Notes under the pieces: generated by a model | Database searches by the model: none | What the model was told of the DNA's origin: nothing | The model's input: the letters and a program-made list of their open reading frames with translations, nothing else | Translations under genes and position numbers: made by a program | Assembly: GCA_017311315.1 (NCBI GenBank) | Contig: CM029666.1 | Span: 5,016,176-5,080,175, forward strand | Origin: Dendrocalamus latiflorus | Lineage: Eukaryota > Streptophyta > Magnoliopsida > Poales > Poaceae | Length of the DNA: 64,000 nt | Direction: 5' to 3' | Shown here: positions 50,250-60,424 of the stretch, piece after piece | Numbering within the stretch: position 1 is the first letter of the stretch | Layout: every line of letters begins with the position of its first letter

Positions 50250-53247
50250 ATGGCCTCCAGTGGCAAACGCGGCCAGATGGTTGGTGGCTCTGACGTTCGC
50301 CGGCGACCCGCGCAGTTAAAGGTGAAATACGTGCTCGAAGAGCGCGACCCGGCGGCGGCTGACAAGGAGCGGCTGGCGGTGGAGGAGGGAGGCACGTTCT
50401 CCGGCGAGCTAGGCCCCTCGCTCGTGACTGAGAAGACGATCCAGGGGCTTCTGCGCGCGGGGAAGTTGTCCGAGCGCCAGGAGGTACGACTGCCCGCCGC
50501 CGACGAGACGGAGCCGCATCCCGAGAGCTCAGAAGCGGTCGTGTTCGTCGCCTTTTTTGACGCGGGGCTCCGCATCCCAGCGACGGCTGTTGTGGGCGAC
50601 GTGCTGCGGACCTTTGGGCTGGAGCTGGCGCAACTGACTCCGAACGCCGTGGCCCGGCTTGCGCTGTATAGCTGGGCCTTGCGCTCGGGGGCGTGTTGGC
50701 CCAGCGCCTCGCTGTTTGCCTACCTTCACGAGGCACGGTACCAGCCCAAGGACCGGAAGGACGGGACGGTGTCGAGCTTCGGCAGCGTCACCTTTATCCT
50801 TCGTCCATCGTGCAAGAAGCTCTTCCCTGCGAACTCAACTCGCGGGAAGTGGGAGTCTCACTGGATGAAGCGGTGGTTCTACCACCGCGTGGAGAGCGGG
50901 AGCGGCCTTGAGTGCACAGGCCGACCCATCGCGTTCAAGCCCTCGCCCGGCCGAACGCTCGACGATGAGGACAAGCAGAGGGTCCGACGGCTCGTAGGCA
51001 TGGCCGCCCGCTTCAACATGCGCGACCTCGCCGAAGGTTCGTGATGTATGGCGTGGCACCGCTTGCCCGCGACTGGTGTCTCGCCGCCGAGAGGCGTCGA
51101 GACGACAATGTCTTGCCCTCGGTCTGCTTGCTGCCGGCGCCCGGCGATCTTCGTACGCCTCGCTCGTATCTGTCCTTGGCTAACGCAGAATGCGTTGTAT
51201 GCTGATGGTCTTCTCCTATGTTTCAGAGATTCCCTTAGAGGAGGCGGAGCAAGCCGCGCGCGTGTTCCTGGGGCCGTACACCGGCAGGGAGCATAAGCAG
51301 CGTGCGGCGGCTGTTGCCGAGGCGGGTTTGGGGCGAATCAATCGCGTGTGCGAGGCTCTGGGCCTTGCCGCGCCGGACCGTGTCGCTCTGGACGACGGCG
51401 CAGCGAAGGAGAAGAAGAAGAGGAAGGCCTCGTCTCGGAAGAGGGGGCGCAGCGGGGCGCCTGCCGCTAGTGTTTCCGAGGGCACGGCGGACGCGGAGTC
51501 GGACTCGGCGAGGCATGCAGACTCCAGTTTGGGCGGTGCAGATGTCGAAGGCGAGGTATCTTCGGCGAGCGCCCCGGACGGCGGGGTTACCGCGAGCGAC
51601 CGAAGGGGGGAAGCCTCACCGCCCGTCGAAGTCACCGAGGCGGAACCCGTGCGGACCAGCGATGCCGAGGTGGAGCTTTCGGCCATAGCCGCTGTGGTGC
51701 CGGTGGCGCCTCCCGCGGGGGCGCACGAAGCTGTGCTGCCTTTACCGATGGCAACAGAAACCGAGGTGCCCCCTGCGACTCCCGCCACCATGGAACTTTC
51801 GCCCCCGGGCATGGCCGCGACGGGGGCTTCGCTAACCGCGGCTGCGGGGGCGGTGTCGCTGCTGGCTGCCCCGGCTAAACGGTCGTGCGTGCGGCCGGAG
51901 CTCCACCGGACACCGCGGGGATTTGTCGTGGCCACGGGCATCCGAAGCTTGTGGGACGCCAGCGCAAGCACCGGAGGCCCTGCGGCATATGCGTCTTCTG
52001 CCCCCCTGGCGACGCCGTCCACCGCGCGGGGACAACCGCCAGCCTCCCTGAACGCGGAGGCTTCCGCCCGCGGCGGAACCCTTCCTTCGGGTACCGAAGG
52101 TAAGGTGGCCGAGCTTACTCTGGTGTATGCTTTTATGCCTTGGGGTGCTCACCTGTATGCCTGTTTGCAGCGTTGCTCATTCCGGAGGGGGAGCCTTCGG
52201 CGGAACACGGGGCCTCCGAGCACGTGAGCGCCGCGGACTTCGTGCCGCCTCCGGAGACGCTGAGGGCGTGGCGTGGGATTGTGAATGACGCGGCCACGAG
52301 CGTCGACCCGCAGGTGCTGCAGACCTACGGGGCGGGTCGCCTTGAGGACGCTTTCGAGGTGTCCGGGGTGAGGGTAAGTACTCATGCGACCGCGCCTGGG
52401 CTTAGCTGAGCTTGCTAAGTTTTTTCCCTTCTGCAGACACTTGTGCTGGGGCAGGCCCTGCGAACGGCCTATGCCCGCAACCAAAAGACGCTTGAGGATA
52501 GGCTGCGGGCCGCCGAGGATGAGCTGCGCGAAGCCTCTGGCGCCCACGCTGCCCAGGACGCCCGCATCCGCCAACTGGAAGCGGAATGTGCCGAAGCGAG
52601 GGCATACGCCGAGGGACTGGTTGCCTCGGCGCAGGAGTCGGCCACGGCAACTGCGGAGCAAAGGTTCGCGGCGGAGCGTGACGGGCTGCTGGAGCAGGTC
52701 GCCGTGCTAGAGAAGGAAAAAGGCGAGCTTGCCTTGACTCTAGCGGAGCGCAATCGGACGCTGGGCGACGCCTCGGTGGTTGCGTGGGACGCCATGCAAG
52801 CGCTGGAGAGCGGCCTTCAAGGGCTGGTAGCGGAGGTGCCGGGACGCGCCTTCGGCCCTGAGGAGCTGTCTCGGACGCTCCGCTGGGTCGGGGATGCCGC
52901 CAACGTCGACGACGTCCTTCGACACCCACTGCGCGTTCGCGTCGGCATGCTTGGTGTGCGCGCTCCTGCAGCACCGTGGTTGCACGCACGTCGCCGCGCT
53001 GGATGATCCCCAGCTGGAGATGCCTGGCGGGGCTGGAGTAATGTCCTGCGCCGTCCGCTCCGCTCGCCTTGCCCTCGGGCCCTTCTTCGACCGGATCTGG
53101 GGTCGCGTTGGGTCGGATGCTGCACGGGTCGAGCTCCAGAAGTCGCTCCACGGGACGGGGAGCCTCGGCCAATTTCTGGACGGGGTCCCTCGACGCGACG
53201 ATGGCAGCGCTGGGCCCTCCGAAGGCGCCGGGAACCCGCAGGTCTGA
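50250..53247 (+). CDS. Antisense accessory gene of the retrotransposon ('putative gypsy type transposon' family), 4 exons, late frameshift
   Basis: It lies opposite to gag. Exons: 50250-51036, 51227-52099, 52171-52373 and 52437 onward, all GT-AG and frame-consistent. The first exon holds the conserved domain of the plant family named 'putative gypsy type transposon' (Pfam Transposase_28), about residues 98-220. Its blocks include FFDAGLRIPATAVVGDVLRT, LTPNAVARLALYSWALRS, FGSVTFILRPSCKKLFPANS and KWESHWMKRWFYHR. The middle is low-complexity Ala/Pro/Ser/Glu, and the third and fourth exons encode a long Ala/Glu-rich coiled coil (52450-52760). The frame entered by exon 4 stops at 53006, but the family-like end (CAFASACLVCALLQHRGCTH onward) lies in the next frame to 53247, so a one-base frameshift sits near 52915. 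The molecular function of this family is not known. Despite the name it is not a proven transposase. Antisense genes are known in some grass retrotransposons such as maize Grande. Confidence 0.8.
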
Positions 53248-53708
53248 CGCCGTGGTGCTTAGGTGTAGGCGTGTGTTGTACTGTTCCTTGTCTTTGCGAA
53301 TAAAGTACACACTTGCTACTTGCATTCTGACTTTCACCTGTGTCCCCAGGCAGTTTCCTTGCTGGGACCGGCTTCGTGCGGCCGACCTTTCAACCCGGCG
53401 ACGCCTTCGACGCTGGCGAAGGGCCGAAGAGTCGCTCGACTTTTGGGCGAGCCGGCCTTCTTCGAGCGAGGCCCCCACTTTAGCGCGTGTTAAGGACGAA
53501 CCCGCGGGGTAGCGGCTTAGAGCGGCCGGGATGTGGCCGGACCTTTGTACATGTGATTCTTCCGGTATGCGGACTTCCTGGCGTTTTAAGATATGCGCTG
53601 TGTGTTGATGCCGCCGTTGGCGAAGTAGCTGCGCCAGGGTTCCGTAGAGCGGACAGCCCGCGGACTGACGTACGCGGAGGCAGACTTCCGCGGTTTGCCT
53701 TGCTTTAT

Positions 53709-54605
53709 GGTCCGGAGACTCGCGCGTGCGGAGCTAGGCTCGACGCTACGTCTTATTTAGAGTCCGTAGACTGGCGCGTGCGGAGCTAGGCTCGACGCTA
53801 CGTCTTCTTTATAGTCCGGAGACTCGCACGTGCGGAGGCAGGCCTCGACGCTATGTCTTATTTAGAGTCTGTGGACTAGTGCGTGCGGAGCTAGGCTCGA
53901 CGCTACGTCTTCTTTATAGTCCGGAGACTCGCGCGTGCGGAGCTAGGCTCGACGCTACGTCTTATTTAAAGTCCGTGGACTGGTGCGTGCGGAGCTAGGC
54001 TCGACGCTACGTCTTCTTTATAGTCCGGAGACTCGCACGTGCGGAGCTAGGCTCGACGCTACGTCTTATTTAAAGTCCGTGGACTGGTGCGTGCGGAGCT
54101 AGGCTCGACGCTACGTCTTCTTTATAGTCCGGAGACTTGTGCGTGCGGAGCTAGGCTTGACGCTACGTCCTATTTATACTCCGTAGACTGGTGCGTGCGG
54201 AGCTAGGCTCGACGCTACGTCTTCTTTATAGTCCGGAGACTCGCGCGTGCGGAGCTAGGCTCGACGCTACGTCTTATTTAAAGTCCGTGGACTGGTGCGT
54301 GCGGAGCTAGGCTCGACGCTACGTCTTCTTTATAGTCCGGAGACTCGCGCGTGCGGAGCTAGGCTCGACGCTACGTCTTATTTAAAGTCCGTGGACTGGT
54401 GCGTGCGGAGCTAGGCTCGACGCTACGTCTTCTTTATAGTCTGGAGACTCGCGCGTGCGGAGCTAGGCTCGACGCTACGTCTTATTTAAAGTCCGTGGAC
54501 TGGTGCGTGCGGAGCTAGGCTCGACGCTACGTCTTATTTAAAGTCCGTGGACTGGTGCGTGCGGAGCTAGGCTCGACGCTACGTCTTATTTATACTCCGT
54601 AGAGT
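53709..54605. repeat. Tandem array B, about 52-bp monomer arranged as about 104-bp dimers
   Basis: Some seventeen monomers share GTGCGGAGCTAGGCTCGACG and CTACGTCTT. They alternate between a GTCCGGAGACTCGCGC version and a GTCCGTGGACTGGTGC version, so the homogenised unit is the dimer. Earlier degenerate units may reach back to about 53640. Confidence 0.93.
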
Positions 54606-54631
54606 GCGCGCGGAGGCGTCCCCCCGATGCG

Positions 54632-55128
54632 TCTTTTGTTTATACTCAGCCCCGTCACCTTTGGCTACGGCGAGTGCACACGCGAACGTGCGACTTCGAT
54701 TTATACTCAGTCCCGTACCCCTGGCTACGGCGAGTGCACACGCGAACGTGCGTCTTTGTTTATACTCAGCCCCGTCACCTTTGGCTACGGCGAGTGCACA
54801 CGCGAACGTGCGACTTCGATTTATACTCAGTCCCGTACCCCTGGTACGACGAGTGCACACGCGAACGTGCGTCTTTGTTTATACTCAGCCCCGTCACCTT
54901 TGGCTACGGCGAGTGCACACGCGAACGTGCGACTTCGATTTATACTCAGTCCCGTACCCCTGGCTACGGCGAGTGCACACGCGAACGTGCGTCTTTGTTT
55001 ATACTCAGCCCCGTCACCTTTGGCTACGGCGAGTGCACACGCGAATGTGCGACTTCGATTTATACTCAGTCCCGTACCCCTGGCTACGGCGAGTGCACAC
55101 GCGAACGTGCGTCTTTGTTTATACTATG
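54632..55128. repeat. Tandem array C, about 60-bp monomer arranged as about 120-bp dimers
   Basis: Eight monomers share GGCGAGTGCACACGCGAACG. They alternate TTTATACTCAGCCCCGTCAC and TTTATACTCAGTCCCGTACC starts. Translated frames across it are repetitive artefacts. Confidence 0.93.
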
Positions 55129-55377
55129 GAAACGCGCGCGCTGGCTAAGCCTGCGCGCGCCTTCACCGCGTACTTGCGCGTAATAAAGAAAGATTAGCGA
55201 CAAACGGCGCTCTTCATTACGTCCCCGTTTGCGCGGGTGAGCAACTACAAAGGAAAAGGGGAGATATACTAACCGTTTGCCCTTGGTGCGGCTGAAGCCT
55301 CTAGTCGCTAGTCATCTGCAGGGCCCGCCGAGGCGCGTGTGAATGGCCCCGCGGACCTCCGCGCGGTGGCGCCAGCT

Positions 55378-57850
55378 CTAGGGGCGCCGTTGGGCTTCGC
55401 GACGCGGGCACCTGGTACCTGGCTCGATGCGCCGGGCCGTGTCCTGGTCGCCTCGGACGGTGATGATGGTCCGGGGACCTGGGATCTTCATGCACAGGTA
55501 GCCGTGATGTGGTACCGCGCCGAAGGAGTTGAGGATTGGGCGGCCGAGTATGGCATTGTAGGGGTACGGAAGGTCGACCACGTCGAAGGTGGCATCTTCG
55601 GTCCGCACATTGTCATCTCGGCCGAAGGAGACTTGAAGGCCGATTTGGCCCAGCGCCCTCAGGGGCTGTCCCCCGAAGCCCTGCAGTGGGATTCCCGAGG
55701 GCCCCAGGCGGCTTCGAGGGATCCCCATCCACCAAGGCGCCGAAGGCCGCCGCAAACAATACGTTCGCGGAGCTACCACCGTCCACCAAGGCGCGCCCCA
55801 CGTCGCATCCCGCGATGGTGACCCGGATGACCAGGGGGTCCTGATGAGGGAAGTCCACACCCTGGGCGTCGTCGGGTGTGAATGTAACTTCGTGGTGTGC
55901 CCAATCCGGCGGTGCTTGCGCTGGGTATGCCGCCACGTGATGCAATCTTCGCGCGTAGGCCTTCTGCTGCCGTGCCGAGGCGAATTCCAGCGCAGAGCCT
56001 CCGGATATGACGTTAATGACCCTGCGGTAGGTTGCGTCCGGGGCCTGCAACGACAGGAGGCTCTCCCGAGGCTGCTGTACGTGGGCTTGGATCCGCAAGG
56101 TGCCTTCCTGGGGTTGCATCCCTTGCGCCTGTACCTGCATCCCTTGCGCCTGTACCTGCATGGGGGCCTCGTATGGGAATTGGACGTGGGCCACCGCGGG
56201 CGGGCGCGCCTCCGGGTTCCTATCCCTAGCGACGCTGTCGCGTAGCGCCGCGATGGAGGTGCAGGTGCGGGTATCATGATTGCCGCGGCCGTGGATTATG
56301 CACCACAGTCCCTGATGCTGGTCGTCGTAATCTCCACGACCCTTATCGTCGCGGCCCCTGCCGCGGCCGCGCCCCAGGCCACGACGCCCCCGACCGCCTC
56401 GGCCTGTTGGAGCACCCTCGTCGGAGCCGCCTTCGATGTCGAGGACGTACCGGTTTCACCTCGACCTCTGCTGGCCGCGCTTGGGCTGATCGGACGACTC
56501 CTTATGCGGGTTGTCCCTTCGGTCGGGCGCGTCCCTGGACGACTCCTGCTTACGTTTTCCCTTCGAAGAACCGCCCTTCGGCGGATCTTCGGCTTTTGCC
56601 GAGGCTCCGGCCTGATTGGTGTCGGAGTCGTCACCTTGCCTTCGCTGTGCGTCTTCCTCCGCCCTGGCGTATTCTTCCATCTTGTCGAAGAGCTTCGCCA
56701 CCGTCTTGATTGGCTTTCGCGCATTGTACTCGGCCATCGGGCCTGGACGAAGGCCCTGTATGGCTGCGTTAACGATGGTGGTTTCGTTGACGTCTTTCAC
56801 TTGGCATCGAATCTTGGCGAAGCGTTTGAAGTAGTCCCGGAGCTTCTCCGAGGGTTTTTGCTTCACGGCAAAGAGCTGGTCCGCGTCGACTCGGTCGACG
56901 TAGTTTCCTTGGAAGTTGTTGTGAAGGCGGACGCGAAGCTGCTCCCAAGCGTAGATGGAGCCCGGCTCTATGGTAAAGAACCAAGAGAGCGCCACTCCTT
57001 GCAGCGCGAGGGGGAGTCCCTTCGCCTTCGTGGTGTCGTCTCCGCCCGCGGCTTCGATCGCGGTTTCGTATACGCGCACGAACTCACGGGGGTCTGTGTC
57101 GCCTTTGTACGAGTCGATGGCGCTAGGAAACTTGAAGTCTTCGGGCCATGCCGCCTGCTGCAGCCCCGCCGAAAGCGGGAACTCCGGATCCACGCGCCGC
57201 AGCGGCACGCGGCTAGACGTGGGGGCTTCGCGACTGTCCGCCCTCTCCGGCGCGGGCTCGGACGCAATTGCTGGCGCGGCCTGCTGACTCCGAGCCTCTT
57301 ATATATCTCTGACGGCTCCGCGAAGGTCCCCCAGCTCCCGCTGGAACGCGTTGAGAGCCGCCAGCAGGGCACTTTCCATCGCCGGTGCTTCCAACGGGCG
57401 GATCGGCGCGGGGACGACCGCGTCGCGGGGTCCCGAGCTGCCGGTCGCTCCGTCGTGGCTACCTCGGACCGCTCGGCCCGCGCCGCCGGCGAGGGTTGCA
57501 GTGGGGGCGGCGAGGTCGGCTGTCGTTGCGTCGGCGGGGTCGGTTGTCGCCGCACCCGTGTCGACGTCTTCGACCGCGGGGTCTGTCCTCGCAACGCCGG
57601 TGGCGGGGTTGGTCGTCGCGGTGCCGGTGACGAGGTTGGTCGTCGCGGTGCCGGTGACGAGGTTGGTAGTCGTGGTGCCGGTGACGGGGTTGGTTGTCGC
57701 CACGCGAACGTCGACGTCTTCGGCCACTGCGCCTGCATCGCCACCCGCGTCCGCCGCTGCCGATGCCGAAGCCCTGGTACTCATACGGCGCTCCGGCCCG
57801 GCCGCCTTCTTTCCCTTCGCCGCGGCTGGTGAAGCTTTTTTCGGTGCCAT
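55378..57850 (-). pseudogene. Broken gag-zinc knuckle-protease frame of the LTR retrotransposon
   Basis: The start ATG is at 57850, 34 bases after the primer-binding site. An Ala/Thr-rich N-terminal part ends at an in-frame TAA (57299-57301). The same frame then continues into a clear Retrotrans_gag domain (57208-56456; FKFPSAIDSYKGDTDPREFV, GVALSWFFTIEPGSI, FQGNYVDRVDADQL). A second in-frame stop, TGA at 56456-56458, precedes an Arg/Gly-rich stretch and a zinc-knuckle-like WCIIHGRGNHDTRTC. The aspartic protease follows, with active-site text VDGGSSANVLF (about 55770). A frameshift near 55690 separates it from the protease C-terminal part LPYPYNAILGRPILNSFGAV. Gag packages the RNA and the protease matures the proteins; this copy could not make full-length products by normal translation. 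Confidence 0.85.
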
Positions 57851-57883
57851 CTTTTTCTTCGGTCTTCAGGCTTGTCTTCGTCC

Positions 57884-57901
57884 TCCCCACGGACGGCGCC
57901 A
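57884..57901 (-). other. Primer-binding site of the LTR retrotransposon
   Basis: On the minus strand this reads TGGCGCCGTCCGTGGGGA, starting two bases inside the LTR. It resembles the TGGCGCC... primer-site class of many plant Gypsy elements, which pair with the 3' end of a tRNA. It fixes the element's orientation. Confidence 0.8.
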
Positions 57902-57903
57902 AC

Positions 57904-58149
57904 TGTTGTGGCTACAGACCAAACAGAGAGAGAGATGGTAGTGGAGAGTGATGAAGTTGAGTGTAATGGCCTGGGTCCTCCCCATGGCTTGTGCTCATAT
58001 ATATATGCACATGAGGAGTGCTTTTACAGTTATACCCTTACATCTGGTTATCCCCTCTGGGGCAGTTATGTCATTACACATGGCCTATTCTGGGCCTTAT
58101 AACCTCCTACCAGGCCTGCTGGGTTTAGGTGGGGGCCATCCCTACGACA
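57904..58149. repeat. LTR (5' LTR in element direction)
   Basis: Matches 48141-48384 except for two extra bases in the GA run near 57930 and one T/C difference near 57980. It ends ...CCTACGACA next to the TSD GCGGG. Confidence 0.95.
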
Positions 58150-58154
58150 GCGGG

Positions 58155-58513
58155 GTTTACAAGTCGATTGTAGTAAACACTATACCGACTTCAGCTATAT
58201 AGGCCAAAATTGCACGTGAGTATCTCTCTCTATACTCTCTCTCACGAATAGCCAGAATTCAAAAAATTTAGCCATAAGCCATAGTCTAAAAAACGACCCC
58301 TTGAGCTACTAACACCTCGCCGCCGACTCTATTAGTGTGTACGAGCTTGATCGATCGGAAGAGCCCTGGATGAGCCGGGTTCGGCCGACGTAAATATTGA
58401 GCTAGTAAAGTCGCATGGTAGTGCCTCCGCAGACGTAGCCTTGACCAGCAGTGCCTGCAGGCGCCGCACGACGGCCATGAGCTACACATCCACCCACGCA
58501 ACGTGCTTTTGCA
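58155..58513. other. Spacer between LTR elements
   Basis: No gene or complete element was recognised. A TAGCCATAAGCCATAG-type phrase near 58270 resembles scattered MITE ends elsewhere in the window. Confidence 0.35.
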
Positions 58514-60236
58514 TGTTGGCCTAGCCCTAGGAGAATAAGAACGTGTACACAAGAATTTTTGGTGCTCTGTTGCAATTGCCTAGCCAGAGCTTTTCTTTTT
58601 CTCTATTTTCTTGCTCGTATTAATCTCAACCTTGATATTAGTACTTATAGTACACGCACAGACCTATTTATAGAATAACTTAAATAAGGAAATCCTAATA
58701 AAGGAAATAAACTAACCAATGTTGATAAGATATCGATTGCATCAGGATTCTAACACTCTATTACTTGTCACATCTAGATTACTTCCAATAATCTCTCTCT
58801 TAATCTAGACTTGTCTTGACCTAGTTTAGACTTAACACATGATCCGAATTACCAGCTATGCCTCCACATAAAGTAATCTACATGTAAATTAAACACATAG
58901 TTATATGTAGGAACGCAACTCAACTGGTGCATGTCCATCTACATGGAAAGACTCTAACTCATTGAGGTGGTCAGTCACAACTACAACTTGTCCAACTTAT
59001 ACTCGACACAGGATGGCGAATACACCTCTTCAACACTCCCAGACTCAACTTTACTTACTCTACTTAGGACAGCGAACACATCTTCTCAATGCCCTGGACT
59101 CAACTTAGCATCATCACAAAGTGCTGGTTCATCATCACTGGGAGTTTTAGTAAAAAAATTATTTCTCCTCGTTTTTGGCTTGAGGCATTCCCAAGTGAAG
59201 TGCCCATAATCGTTACAATTATAGCATCTCACTTTTACCTTATCAAACTTCTAATTCCTACGTCCTCGGCCACCACTGCTAGAGGTGTCCTTGCCTTCGT
59301 GCTTTGATGATCAGGGCTCCTGCTCGGTGCAGGTTAGTAGTACTTGTTCATCGCCACTGTCACCGCTATCTCGTATACGTTCCTCATACATCTTAAGATA
59401 ACCGATGACCTTTTCCATGGTCATTGTCTTCAGATCTCCAAATTACTCTATGATCGAGGCATTTGGAAGGAACTTTGAGGGGATGACACGAAAGAATTTC
59501 TTTACCACATATAACTCTTCCACCTTCTCGCCAAGGGCCCAAATCTTATCAACGATGGTCATCAACCATATGGAAAAGTCGTTGATCGACTCCATCTCCT
59601 TCATACGCAGTACCTTGAACTAGGCCTTAAGAGTTTGTGCCTTTGCTTCCTTCACATGATCGGCACCAAGATGCATTGTCTTCAATGACTCCCACACATC
59701 TTTGGTCGTCTCCTTTTTGGTCAGTAGAAAGAGCATCTCCTCTGAGATGTCTTAATAGATTGCTGCCAATACCATCTGGTCCTTATGCTCATATTCTCGA
59801 CCGTGTCCCACACTTCTTGAGCTCTCATGTGCACCTTCATCTTGATTGCACAAGCTGTATAATTGCTTGTTGTGAGCATCGAATAATGCAACAAACGGTG
59901 AAACCCTCCTTCGCCATCACACCCGATATTGCCTTGTCACTGGTGACACTATTTTCTAGAGTGTGCAATATGATCTTGGACATACATGGATCAAGAACTC
60001 ATGGTCTGATACCAAATGTTGGCCTAGCCCTAAGAGAAAACTCACACATATGGATTCATGGTGGAAGAGAACAAGAATATGCACACAAGAGTTTTTGGTG
60101 CTTGGCTGCAACTGCCTAGCTAGAGCTTTTCTTTTTCTTTATTATCTTGCTCTTATTCAAATCAACCTTGATGTCAGTACTTATAGTACATGCATAGATT
60201 TATCTATAGAATAACTTAAATAAGAAAAACTTAACA
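58514..60236 (-). mobile_element. Truncated Copia-like LTR retrotransposon, minus orientation
   Basis: An LTR at 58514-58755 (TGTTGGCCTAGCCCTA ... GATTCTAACA) is repeated in part at 60017-60236. Next to the second copy, the complement of TGGTATCAGA (60005-60014) is the initiator-methionine-tRNA primer site typical of Copia elements. The 1.26-kb interior reads, on the minus strand, as remnants of gag. They include a zinc-knuckle-like segment near 59190-59245 and text near 59640-59760 recalling Copia gag, with many stops. Pol is missing. The 5' LTR is cut short near 60236, so no target duplication is left. Confidence 0.75.
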
Positions 60237-60424
60237 ACCGTGAGGGGATGTTGGATGAAGTCCACGTGGGCATCGTCGAATCCCATGCTAGAGGACAAGT
60301 TGGTTGTGGTGGCAAGCAGAGAAGGAGGAGGATTCGAGCCTGGCATGGGTTCCATCTTATACTGATGTTACTCATGGTGAGCAAAACCATCTTTTGTGTC
60401 TTGATATCATTTTCTACGTGGGGT
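60237..60424. other. Spacer next to the Copia remnant
   Basis: Unassigned sequence following the truncated LTR; no gene seen. Confidence 0.3.

Larger units (their letters stand above)
48141..58149 (-). mobile_element. Complete non-autonomous Gypsy-type LTR retrotransposon, minus orientation
   Basis: The 10-kb element is bounded by LTRs (48141-48384 and 57904-58149) and a perfect 5-bp duplication, GCGGG at 48136-48140 and 58150-58154. The primer-binding site and the gag-protease frame place its 5' end at 58149. Order in element direction: LTR, primer site, gag, zinc knuckle, protease, tandem arrays, antisense gene (coding on the plus strand), another array, LTR. No reverse transcriptase, RNase H or integrase motif (such as YxDD or HHCC) was found. 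The LTRs differ by about one substitution and one 2-bp length change, so insertion was recent although gag-protease is broken. It must have moved with enzymes from a partner element. Confidence 0.93.

Noticed and set aside
54604..55197. Long open frames (up to about 197 codons) rich in HTRTC-type repeats
   Set aside because: They are translations of tandem array C; all three frames are open because of the repeat unit, with no domain.
56276..57832. A 518-codon plus-strand open frame
   Set aside because: It is the antisense of the gag region of the LTR retrotransposon, where minus-strand gag motifs are clear.
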